Assembly (NCBI GenBank): GCA_035637455.1
Contig: DASPXE010000123.1
Location: 1 to 14,816, forward strand
Direction: 5' to 3'
Origin: 20CM-4-69-16 sp035637455
GTDB taxonomy: Bacteria > Gemmatimonadota > Gemmatimonadetes > Gemmatimonadales > GWC2-71-9
Length of the DNA stretch: 14,816 nt
This document shows positions 1 to 6,663 of the stretch, in pieces. Made by a program: the position numbers and the translations under genes. The notes below the pieces were generated by a model that saw only the letters and a list, made by a program, of their open reading frames with translations, made no database searches and was not told the DNA's origin. The first letter of the stretch is position 1. Every line of letters starts with the position of its first letter.

Positions 1-32
1 CGGCTGGGGCGAGCGGCGGGAAAGGGCAGCCG

Positions 33-536
33 ATGGCCGCGCGTAAGCTGTTCACGGTCGCCGTGACGAAAGACAACCACGTCTTCGCGTCCGCGCACTT
101 CATCACGTTCCCGGGACACCGCTGCGAGACGTTGCACGGCCACAACTACCGCACCCGGGTACTGGTCGAAGGCGGTCTCGACCCCGAGGCGCACTACGTG
201 GTCGATTTCTCGGAGTTGAAACAGCTGATGAAGCGGCTCACCGACGAGCTCGACCATAAGGTGTTGCTGCCAATCCAGAACCCCAAGCTCCAGGTCCGGG
301 AGGAGGGCGACAGCGTGGCGGTCGCGGTCAACGGCAGGCCGCGCTACATCTTTCCGAAGATCGATTGCGCGCTGCTCCCGATCCCGAACACCACGGTCGA
401 GATGCTGGCGCAGTACCTCGCCGGGCGCGTCTGCCGCGAGCTCACCGCGTCGCCTGGCGTAGCGCTGCGGGCGATCGAGGTCGAGGTCGAGGAGAACTTC
501 GGCCAGTCGGCGACTTATCGCGAGTCGCTCGAGTGA
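33..536 (+). CDS. 6-pyruvoyl-tetrahydropterin synthase / QueD family (COG0720), probable PTPS-III or dual PTPS-I/III
   Basis: 167 aa tunnelling-fold enzyme acting on dihydroneopterin triphosphate. Visible features are the zinc ligands His22, His35 and His37, the motif C31-E32-T-L-H-G-H, the Asp74-His75 pair, an N-T-T-V-E substrate-binding segment (119-123) and a C-terminal Glu-rich strand (149-154). Family knowledge: CxxxHGH marks QueD, ExxHGH marks PTPS-III (6-hydroxymethyl-dihydropterin for folate), and proteins with both C and E have been described as dual-function. Here both are present. In this neighbourhood I infer that it supplies 6-hydroxymethylpterin for tetrahydromethanopterin. A roughly 25-residue loop (about 83-108) makes it longer than QueD. 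The ATG at 33 follows a purine-rich stretch (GGGAAAGGG). The 3' end overlaps the opposing HisA-like gene by 22 bp. Family is certain; the exact product is not. Confidence 0.9.
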   Translation: MAARKLFTVAVTKDNHVFASAHFITFPGHRCETLHGHNYRTRVLVEGGLDPEAHYVVDFSELKQLMKRLTDELDHKVLLPIQNPKLQVREEGDSVAVAVNGRPRYIFPKIDCALLPIPNTTVEMLAQYLAGRVCRELTASPGVALRAIEVEVEENFGQSATYRESLE

Positions 537-1297
537 CGCCCGAGCCGCGCCGGCTCACGACGCCGCACGGCGTCGAGGTCGCGCCTGTCCAGTCCACCCG
601 CATGCAGCGCGGCCGCGACCAGCGCCCCGTCGCACCGCGCGTCTGCGAGCCGCTCCAGATCCGCGAGCGAGCCGACGCCCCCGCCGGCCAGGAGCTCGAG
701 CTCCGGATGGGCGCGCCGGATCGCGGCCACCAGCCCGAGGTCCGGCCCACGCCCGGTCCCGACGCGAGCGAGATCGAGCACGAGCAGCGCCGGCGCCCCC
801 GCCTCCATTGCCGCGCGCGCCAGCTCGAGAGGCGACCCGTGATGGGGCGCTCCCGGACGGAGGACGGGCTGCCCCTCGCGCAGGTCGAGGCTGAACACGA
901 TCCGCTCAGTCCCGATCGCCGCGGCGATCGCTTTCAAGGCGCCGAACGTCGGCAACGTCTCCAGCCCCACGACGACGCGCGCGGCGCCGTCCGCGACGGC
1001 CTCCGCCGCGCCCGCGGGAGTCGCGGCGCCGCAGTCGACGAGCATTCGGCCGGCCAAACCGGCGAGCGCCTTCACCAGGACGCGTTGCCGCTCCCCGCCC
1101 GTGATCGCATCGAGGTCCGCGACGTAGCACTCGTCGCAGCCGAGCCGCTCACGGAACGCGCGTGCCAGCGCGAGTGCGTCTCCCGCCCGCCGGGAGGCCA
1201 CCAGTACCGACTCGACCGGCGCGTAGGCGTCCCGCAGGCCGCCGTGCGCCAGCACGGCGCGACCCGCCTGGAGATCGAGCGCCGGGATCACGCGCAC
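515..1297 (-). CDS. HisA/HisF-like (beta/alpha)8-barrel protein of the C1-cofactor cluster
   Basis: 260 aa, GTG start at 1297 (a second GTG at 1291 would give the usual HisA-like N-terminus). It aligns with the HisA fold from end to end: IPALDL with Asp8, the repeat-half strand FSLDL with Asp138, LDLARVGTGRGPDL (175-188) matching the HisA DGT loop, and phosphate-binding AGGGVGS (204-210) and DGALVAAAL (223-231). The two catalytic-type aspartates are kept, so the barrel is probably active. No other histidine gene is nearby; HisA-like paralogues recur among H4MPT and methanofuran genes of bacteria, so a role in cofactor synthesis is the better inference. True HisA cannot be excluded. It is divergent from mfnF with a 26-bp gap that includes a GAGGG ribosome site, and convergent with the pterin synthase gene. 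Confidence 0.75.
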   Translation of the reverse strand: MRVIPALDLQAGRAVLAHGGLRDAYAPVESVLVASRRAGDALALARAFRERLGCDECYVADLDAITGGERQRVLVKALAGLAGRMLVDCGAATPAGAAEAVADGAARVVVGLETLPTFGALKAIAAAIGTERIVFSLDLREGQPVLRPGAPHHGSPLELARAAMEAGAPALLVLDLARVGTGRGPDLGLVAAIRRAHPELELLAGGGVGSLADLERLADARCDGALVAAALHAGGLDRRDLDAVRRREPARLGRHSSDSR

Positions 1298-1323
1298 GGC
1301 AACGCCCTCGGGAGAGCCCGCGT

Positions 1324-2355
1324 ATGAAGGAGGTGCTCGGCTGGGACATCGGCGGCGTCAACACGAAGGCGGCACGCGTCGCGGGGACCCGCGTTGTCGC
1401 CGTCCGGGCGGTGCCATACGAGATCCAGCGCGACCCCGCCGGGCTCGCGCCGCTGCTCGGCCGCCTCGCGCGAGAGCTCGGCGCGCGGCCGGGCGACGCC
1501 CACGGCGTCACCATGACCGCCGAGCTGTCGCAGCTGTTCCGCACCAAGCGGGAGGGCGTCGCGTTCGTGCTCGACGCCGTCACGCGGGCGTTCCCGGACG
1601 GATGGGTGCGTGTCTACGCCGTGGATGGTGGTTGGCGCACGCCGGATGAGGCGCGCCGCGACCCGCTCGCCGTCGCGGCGGCGAACTGGGCGGCCACGGC
1701 GCGCCTCGTGGCCCGCCGCTTCCCGGACTGCATTCTGATCGACGTCGGGTCCACCACGACCGACATCGTCCCGATCGTGGGAGGCGTCCCCGCCGCCCTC
1801 GGCCGCACGGACCCCGAGCGGCTGCGTGAGCAAGAGCTCGTGTACACGGGCGCGCTCCGCACGCCGGCGGAGGCCATCGCTGCCACCGTCCCGCTCGGCG
1901 GGCGGCCGACCGGTGTGTCGGCGGAGGGGTTCGCCCTCGCAGGCGACGTCCACGTTTGGCGGGGCCAGCTGGCGCCGCTGGACTACTCCGTCCCCACGCC
2001 CGACGGGCGCCCGGTGACACGAGAGCTGGCCGGCGAGCGGCTCGCGCGAGTGGTGTGCGGCGATCGCGAGATGCTCGACGAGGCCGCGATCGATGCGATC
2101 GCCGACGGGTTGTGGGACGCTCAGGCGGCGCGCATCACCGCAGCCGTCGCACAGGTGCGCCGCGGTCATCCCGCGCTCACGCTCGCCGTCGTCACCGGCC
2201 TGGGCGACTTCCTGGCTGCAGAGGCGGCCCGACGCGCCGCCCTTCGGGTCACGCACCTCTCGGCTGCGCTCGGCCCCGCCGCCCGCCACGCGCCGGCGGC
2301 GGCGGTGGCGCTGCTGCTCGCGGCGCAGCTCGGCGCGAAACCGGTGCCCGCGTGA
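1324..2355 (+). CDS. mfnF: MfnF-like hydantoinase/oxoprolinase-family protein (methanofuran biosynthesis)
   Basis: 343 aa of the hydantoinase/oxoprolinase-related, actin-like ATPase-fold family. The N-terminus has the phosphate-binding motif DIGGVNTK (8-15); a second motif, DVGSTTTD, lies at 140-147. Family knowledge: the methanogen relative MfnF joins the activated aminomethylfuran diphosphate to an amine (tyramine) during methanofuran synthesis. In bacterial methylotrophs the acceptor may be tyrosine. The adjacent MfnE-type kinase and MfnB support this assignment. I chose ATG 1324 because the motif begins a few residues later, GGGAGAG lies upstream, and a longer in-frame start at 1162 would run through the divergent HisA-like gene and give an Arg/Pro-rich leader. 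Its stop overlaps the next start as GTGA. Confidence 0.8.
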   Translation: MKEVLGWDIGGVNTKAARVAGTRVVAVRAVPYEIQRDPAGLAPLLGRLARELGARPGDAHGVTMTAELSQLFRTKREGVAFVLDAVTRAFPDGWVRVYAVDGGWRTPDEARRDPLAVAAANWAATARLVARRFPDCILIDVGSTTTDIVPIVGGVPAALGRTDPERLREQELVYTGALRTPAEAIAATVPLGGRPTGVSAEGFALAGDVHVWRGQLAPLDYSVPTPDGRPVTRELAGERLARVVCGDREMLDEAAIDAIADGLWDAQAARITAAVAQVRRGHPALTLAVVTGLGDFLAAEAARRAALRVTHLSAALGPAARHAPAAAVALLLAAQLGAKPVPA

Positions 2356-2969
2356 CGGACGAGCCGCGCATTGTCCATACGGTCGTGAAGGTCGGCGGCG
2401 GACTGCTGAGCAAAGCAGGCGCGCTCGATCTCGTCATCGAGGCGCTCACGGCCTTCGGTCCGCGACGCCGGCTCGTCATCGTGCCCGGCGGCGGGCCGTT
2501 CGCCGAGGCCGTTCGCACCATGTTCCGGCGGATGAGGATCGGCGAAGACGCGGCGCACTGGATGGCCGTGCTCGGCATGGACCAATACGCCCATGCCCTC
2601 ACCGCTCGGCTTCCGGGCGCGGTGCTCGTTGAGCAGGAGCCGGAGATCGCGGCCGCGCGCCAAGCCGGCCGCTTGCCCGTGCTCGCGCCGTACCGCTGGG
2701 TCCGGACGGCCGACCCGCTCCCCCACAGCTGGGAAATCACCAGCGACAGTATCGCCGCCTGGCTAGCCGGCGTGCTCCGCGCCCGGCGCATCGTCCTGAT
2801 CAAACCGGCAGGGGGCGACCCACGCAAGCTCGTCGATCCCTTCTTCCTGCGTACCCTGCCGCCGGGAGTGGAGCATTTCATCATCACGGCCGACGACCTC
2901 GGGCAGCTCGACGTGGCGCTAGACGAGGGCGGTGGCAGCGACCGGGGGCGCCGCGCGCGCCACGGCTGA
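2352..2969 (+). CDS. mfnE: MfnE-like amino-acid-kinase-fold [5-(aminomethyl)furan-3-yl]methyl phosphate kinase
   Basis: 205 aa, about the size of archaeal MfnE. Amino-acid-kinase signatures are clear: VVKVGGGL (Lys13, Gly15-17) and VIVPGGGPFA (43-51), followed by the middle ITSDSIAAWLA helix and RIVLIKPAGGD, which fit the nucleotide half. Family knowledge: MfnE phosphorylates aminomethylfuran phosphate to the diphosphate that MfnF uses. The GTG at 2352 overlaps the mfnF stop (GTGA), so the pair is probably translationally coupled. The last 51 bp overlap the opposing mfnB gene. Generic aspartokinase or acetylglutamate kinase is unlikely because of the short length and neighbours. Confidence 0.82.
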   Translation: MTDEPRIVHTVVKVGGGLLSKAGALDLVIEALTAFGPRRRLVIVPGGGPFAEAVRTMFRRMRIGEDAAHWMAVLGMDQYAHALTARLPGAVLVEQEPEIAAARQAGRLPVLAPYRWVRTADPLPHSWEITSDSIAAWLAGVLRARRIVLIKPAGGDPRKLVDPFFLRTLPPGVEHFIITADDLGQLDVALDEGGGSDRGRRARHG

Positions 2970-3638
2970 CAGCGCGGCGACGCGCCCGCGCGAGACGCGG
3001 CCGGTGCGCCCGCCGACGCATGCCGCGCCCCGCACGCCGACGAGATCGGCGCCCAGCGCGCGCGCCGTGGCGAAGTCCGTTCCCCGCAGGCTGCCCGCGA
3101 GACCGGCGAACCGGCCGGCCGCGTGCGCCGCGGCGACCCAATCGCCCACTGCCGCTGGGTCGAGCAGCATGAACAAGCCCGCATCCTTGGCCACAGTGTC
3201 GAGCAGCACGCCCGCCGCGCCGATCTCCACCGCCAGCTCGAGCAGCGGGCCGGGCCCGAGGCTGTCGGCGCGCAGCCAGTCGGCGTAGGCGACCAGGACC
3301 ACCCGTGTGCGCTCGCCCGCACCGCGGCGTGCCGCCGCCGCGCGCCGGCGCGCCTGCGATACGGTGGCGGCGCCCCGGAATCCTACCTTCACGAACGTCG
3401 CCCCGAGACGCGCGGCCGCGCGGGCGCGGCACTCGACCAGCACCGGGGGTCCAGAGTCCCCGAGCGCCGCGCTCAGGGGCCGGCCGGCACCGACCGCGGC
3501 GCGGAGCTCCCCCAACACCTCCCGTCGCACGGCGCCCAGGGCGCCCTCCCGCGGGTCCTTCGCGTCGATCACGTCCGCGCCGCCGAGCAGGGCGGCGCGC
3601 CCTTCGGACGCATCGGCGACGCTGACGAGCAGCTGCAC
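2919..3638 (-). CDS. mfnB: MfnB-like (5-formylfuran-3-yl)methyl phosphate synthase
   Basis: 239 aa TIM-barrel enzyme of the DUF556/MfnB family. Family knowledge: MfnB condenses two glyceraldehyde-3-phosphate molecules into the furan precursor of methanofuran, using Schiff-base chemistry. The protein carries VIDAKDP with Lys27, FVKVGF with Lys84 and LLDTVAKDAG with Asp147 and Lys151. These match the archaeal active-site lysines and aspartate in order and spacing. The GTG start at 3638 is preceded by GGGAG on the minus strand. It is convergent with and overlaps mfnE, and divergent from the permease gene. The C-terminus is shortened to an Ala-rich tail. High confidence because all key residues are present. 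Confidence 0.9.
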   Translation of the reverse strand: MQLLVSVADASEGRAALLGGADVIDAKDPREGALGAVRREVLGELRAAVGAGRPLSAALGDSGPPVLVECRARAAARLGATFVKVGFRGAATVSQARRRAAAARRGAGERTRVVLVAYADWLRADSLGPGPLLELAVEIGAAGVLLDTVAKDAGLFMLLDPAAVGDWVAAAHAAGRFAGLAGSLRGTDFATARALGADLVGVRGAACVGGRTGRVSRGRVAALSAVARAAPPVAATALV

Positions 3639-3689
3639 GTGCGGTGGCTCCCTTGTGGGTGTCCCAAATCCGCCGATAGCTTAGGCTTC

Positions 3690-3715
3690 CGGAGACCCGA
3701 TGTCAAAACGACAGC
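3690..3715 (+). repeat. Direct repeat copy 1, upstream of lldP
   Basis: A 26-bp block that matches 5436-5461 at 24 of 26 positions (differences at 3695 A/T and 3707 A/G). It contains GGAG, a 5-nt spacer, ATG and codons for S-K-R-Q, so it is a copy of the ribosome binding site and first five codons of the SDR gene downstream. Reading from this ATG (3700) gives only about 53 codons, which overlap the start of the permease in another frame. It looks like a displaced or duplicated gene start, not a functional gene. Confidence 0.85.
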
Positions 3716-3755
3716 ACGTGCCCTGGAAGCCGCTGTCACATCCAAGGAGCGAGCC

Positions 3756-5429
3756 ATGGCGTGGACCCAGGTTTACGATCCGTTGCACAATTGGCTCCTG
3801 TCCACTCTCGTCGCGGCATTACCGATCCTGGTGCTGTTCGGCTTGCTCGCCGGGCTGCAACTGAAGCCGCACTGGTGCGCGATTGCCGGCGCCGGCACAG
3901 CCGTCCTCGTCGCCGTCGCGGTCTTCGGGATGCCGTTCCCGCTGGCGGGCATGAGTTTCCTCTACGGCGTGGCATTCGGCGTGGTCAAGATTGCCTGGAT
4001 CGTTCTCGCCGCCGTGTACCTGTACGACATCTCGGTACACACCGGCCAGTTCGAGATCATGAAGGAGTCGGTGGCCGGGATCACCCCGGACCGGCGGCTT
4101 CAGCTCCTGCTGGTGGCGTTCTGCTTCGGCGCCTTCATCGAGGGGGCGGCGGGGTTCGGGGCTCCGGTGGCGATCGCGGGGGCCTTCATGATCGGCCTGG
4201 GATTCAAGCCGTTCCATGCGGCGGCGCTCAATCTGATCGCGAACACATCGCCCGTCGCATGGGGCGCGATCGGGACGCCCGTACACACGCTGGCGGCCGT
4301 GTCGGGTCTGCCGGAGTCCGACCTGAGCGCCATGATCGGCCGCATCCTGCCCATCACGGGCATCATCGTGCCCTTCTGGCTGGTACGCGCGATGGTGGGC
4401 TGGGCGGAAACGTTCGAGGTGCTGCCCGCCATCCTGGTGGTAGGGACGTCCTTCAGCGTGACGCAGTATCTCTGGTCCAACCACGTGGATTCGAACCTCG
4501 TCGACATCGCGGGGGGCGTCGTTTCGTTGGTCGCGACGGTGGCCTTCCTGCGGTTCTGGCGGCCGAAACAGGTCTGGAGGTTCGAGGAGGAGCGTGCCGC
4601 GATTCCAGCGGGACAGCCGAGAGCGAACGCCGCGGTCGTCCGTAAGCACACCGCGGGACAGATCGTCAAGGCCTGGATGCCGTTCGCGATCCTGTCCGTC
4701 TTCGTGTTCTTGTGGGGACTGCCGTCCATCAAGGGCGCCATCAACCGGGCCACCACGCCGATCTGGAACGTCCCCTTGCTCCACAATGCGGTGACGCGCG
4801 CCGCTCCGGTCGTGACCAAGCTGACACCGGAGGCGGCGCGGTACGACTTCAACTGGCTCTCGGCCACGGGGACCGGCTGCTTCATCGCCGCGATCATCGC
4901 GGGTCTCGTCCTCGGAGTGGGGCCGGTCCAGCTCGTGAAGATCTTCTGGTACACGCTGAAGCGCATGAAGCTGGCGGTCATCGCGATTTCTTTCATGCTG
5001 GGACTGGGGTTCACGACTCGCTATTCGGGACTCGATGCCGTGCTCGGTCTGGCATTCACGCGCACCGGTTGGCTGTTTCCCTTCTTCGGCACGTATCTGG
5101 GTTGGCTGGGCGTGGCGCTGACGGGTAGCGACACCTCGTCCAACGCCCTGTTCGGTAGCCTGCAGCGGATCACCGCGGAACAGCTCAAGCTCGACCCCAT
5201 CCTGATGTGTGCGGCCAACTCGGCGGGCGGCGTGATGGGCAAGATGGTGGATGCGCAGTCCATCACCGTGGCCACGTCGGCGACCAATCAGGTCGGCAAC
5301 GAGGGCATGATTTTCCGGCACGTGTTCTGGCATTCCATTGCGCTGGGCGCCATCGTCGGCGTGATCGTCCTGCTGTATGCCTATGTCTTCTCGGGCGCCG
5401 TGCCGCACGGCCTGACGATCGTGAAGTGA
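3756..5429 (+). CDS. lldP: L-lactate permease family transporter (LldP/GlcA type)
   Basis: 557 aa, the usual LldP length, hydrophobic from end to end with about 12-14 membrane spans and one long polar loop at about 270-305. Hallmarks include the segment CFGAFIEGAAGFGAPVAI (about 125-140), NTSPVAWGAIGTPVHTLA, LTGSDTSSNALFG and the near-C-terminal NSAGGVMGKM. Family knowledge: proton symport of lactate, glycolate and related 2-hydroxy acids across the inner membrane. The ATG at 3756 has AAGGAGC seven bases upstream. It is the first gene of a long + strand run of pterin genes, an unexpected place for a carboxylate permease. By eye its GC is lower than that of its neighbours, and it is bracketed by near-identical 26-bp direct repeats, which suggests insertion. 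The substrate is not decided by sequence. Confidence 0.9.
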   Translation: MAWTQVYDPLHNWLLSTLVAALPILVLFGLLAGLQLKPHWCAIAGAGTAVLVAVAVFGMPFPLAGMSFLYGVAFGVVKIAWIVLAAVYLYDISVHTGQFEIMKESVAGITPDRRLQLLLVAFCFGAFIEGAAGFGAPVAIAGAFMIGLGFKPFHAAALNLIANTSPVAWGAIGTPVHTLAAVSGLPESDLSAMIGRILPITGIIVPFWLVRAMVGWAETFEVLPAILVVGTSFSVTQYLWSNHVDSNLVDIAGGVVSLVATVAFLRFWRPKQVWRFEEERAAIPAGQPRANAAVVRKHTAGQIVKAWMPFAILSVFVFLWGLPSIKGAINRATTPIWNVPLLHNAVTRAAPVVTKLTPEAARYDFNWLSATGTGCFIAAIIAGLVLGVGPVQLVKIFWYTLKRMKLAVIAISFMLGLGFTTRYSGLDAVLGLAFTRTGWLFPFFGTYLGWLGVALTGSDTSSNALFGSLQRITAEQLKLDPILMCAANSAGGVMGKMVDAQSITVATSATNQVGNEGMIFRHVFWHSIALGAIVGVIVLLYAYVFSGAVPHGLTIVK

Positions 5430-5435
5430 GGGCAG

Positions 5436-5461
5436 CGGAGTCCCGATGTCAAAGCGACAGC
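5436..5461 (+). repeat. Direct repeat copy 2, spanning the SDR gene start
   Basis: Second copy of the 26-bp repeat (24/26 identity with 3690-3715). It includes the functional-looking GGAG at 5437-5440 and the ATG at 5446 of the SDR gene. The two copies are 1746 bp apart and enclose only the permease gene and its own ribosome binding site. Confidence 0.85.
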
Positions 5462-6282
5462 CGGAAGGGACGCTCCAGGCGGGGCGGCGCAGTGCGGCGC
5501 CCGGCGCCGCCGACGCGACGCTCGCCGGTAAGGTCGTGGTCGTCACCGGTGGCTCGAGCGGCATCGGCCGGGCGATCGCGCTCGCGTGCGCGGAAGCCGG
5601 CGCCGACCTGGCCCTGACGTATCGCGCGAACCGTCGCGGCGCGGACGAGACGGCCGAGGGCGTTCGCTCGCACGGGCGCCGCGCCGAGTCTCTGCACGCT
5701 GACGTGACCGAGACGCGGGACCTGGAGGCGCTCGTGGCTGGTGTGCGCGGCGCGTTCGGCCGGGTGGACGTGTGGGTGAACAATGCGGGCGCCGACATCC
5801 TCACGGGCGAGCGGGGCGGGAGCCGGGAGGGGCGGTCCTGGGTGGAGAAGCTCGATCGGCTGCTCGCCGTGGACCTGCGGGGCACGGTGCTCGCCTCCTG
5901 GAAGGCCGTGGAGCTGATGCGGACCCAGCCTCCGGGGGGCGTGATCCTCAACATGTCATGGGACCACGTGCTCACCGGGATGAAGGGCGGGTACGGCGAG
6001 GTGTTTTGCGCCGCGAAGGGCGGGGTGTATTCCTTCAGCCGAGCGCTCGCGCAGTCGGTAGCGCCCCACATCCGCGTCAACGTGCTCGGACCGGGCTGGA
6101 TAGAGACCGCGTACGGCAGCACGCTCGACGCCGCGGTGAAGGAGCGCATCACCCGGTCTATCCCGCTGGGACGCTGGGGCGCGCCGGACGACATCGCCTA
6201 CGCGGCGGTGTACCTCGCCTCAGAGGCGGCTTCCTACATCACCGGTCAGATGTTGCTGATCAACGGCGGGGGCGTCGTCTAG
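5446..6282 (+). CDS. Short-chain dehydrogenase/reductase with altered catalytic site, in pterin operon
   Basis: 278 aa classical-SDR fold. The cofactor motif TGGSSGIG is at 34-41, an Arg-rich segment after strand 2 (YRANRRGA, 59-66) favours NADPH, NNAG is at 112-115, and PGWIET is at 216-221. The catalytic region is unusual: the position four residues before Lys191 is Phe187 where SDRs carry Tyr, and the usual Ser-Ser is Ser171-Trp172. Tyr183 lies four residues further back. The first 25 residues are a polar extension. Placed between the permease and pterin carbinolamine dehydratase, it may reduce a pterin (dihydropteridine, dihydromonapterin or dihydromethanopterin type), but that is context inference. 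FabG-like or glucose dehydrogenase-like activity is the alternative. The 21-bp gap to pcd contains AAGGAGA. Confidence 0.85.
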   Translation: MSKRQPEGTLQAGRRSAAPGAADATLAGKVVVVTGGSSGIGRAIALACAEAGADLALTYRANRRGADETAEGVRSHGRRAESLHADVTETRDLEALVAGVRGAFGRVDVWVNNAGADILTGERGGSREGRSWVEKLDRLLAVDLRGTVLASWKAVELMRTQPPGGVILNMSWDHVLTGMKGGYGEVFCAAKGGVYSFSRALAQSVAPHIRVNVLGPGWIETAYGSTLDAAVKERITRSIPLGRWGAPDDIAYAAVYLASEAASYITGQMLLINGGGVV

Positions 6283-6303
6283 CCTCCGGACAAGGAGATT
6301 AGT

Positions 6304-6663
6304 ATGGCGCAGAAAGAGCCGACCTACGGCGACGCCGAGATCGAGCAGAAGCTGAAGGAGTTCCCCGGGTGGTGGTACGAAGATGGCTGGATCCGTCGCA
6401 CCTATAAGACGGACGGCTGGCCGACGACCCTGATGCTGGTGAACGCGATTGGCTACGTCTCCGAGGCGGCGTACCACCATCCCGACCTGTCGGTTACGTG
6501 GGGCCGGGTGATCGTGAAGCTCCAGAACCACGCCGCCGGCGGGATTACCGACAAGGACTTCGAGCTGGCGCGCAAGATCGAGGAATCGGTGCTGTGGCGC
6601 CCGAAGGGCGGCGCCCTCGAGGGCACGCCCAACAAGTTCGTGCGGTCGGGCGACCCGCGGTGA
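6304..6663 (+). CDS. Pterin-4a-carbinolamine dehydratase family protein
   Basis: 119 aa, typical length for the PCD/DCoH family. The signature EAAYHHPDL (54-62, His58-His59-Pro60) is followed by Trp66 and His76 in KLQNHAAGGIT, the expected active-site set. Family knowledge: it dehydrates 4a-hydroxy-tetrahydropterins. No aromatic amino acid hydroxylase is seen here, so a role in H4MPT synthesis or maintenance is more likely, and PCD-like genes do recur with H4MPT genes. AAGGAGA (6291-6297) precedes ATG 6304. The stop overlaps the next start as GTGA. The C-terminal 20 residues (WRPKGGALEGTP onward) extend beyond the core fold. Confidence 0.88.
   Translation: MAQKEPTYGDAEIEQKLKEFPGWWYEDGWIRRTYKTDGWPTTLMLVNAIGYVSEAAYHHPDLSVTWGRVIVKLQNHAAGGITDKDFELARKIEESVLWRPKGGALEGTPNKFVRSGDPR

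Noticed and set aside
1..32. CGGCTG...CAGCCG inverted hexamers before the pterin synthase gene
   Set aside because: Short, GC-rich and expected by chance; the window edge prevents judging upstream context.
1162..1323. Longer N-terminus for the MfnF-like protein starting at 1162
   Set aside because: It would add 54 Arg/Pro-rich residues antisense to the HisA-like gene. The conserved motif starts at residue 8 from ATG 1324.
3639..3755. Promoter pair in the mfnB-lldP divergent gap
   Set aside because: A promoter is expected here, but the best candidate (TTGTGG, 18 bp, TAGCTT at 3653-3682) is too far from consensus to call.
3819..6194. Very long minus-strand open frame (791 codons) across lldP and the SDR
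   Set aside because: Its composition (Arg, His, Asp and Gln-rich, no motifs) is that of an antisense shadow of GC-rich coding DNA. The + strand genes carry clear family motifs.
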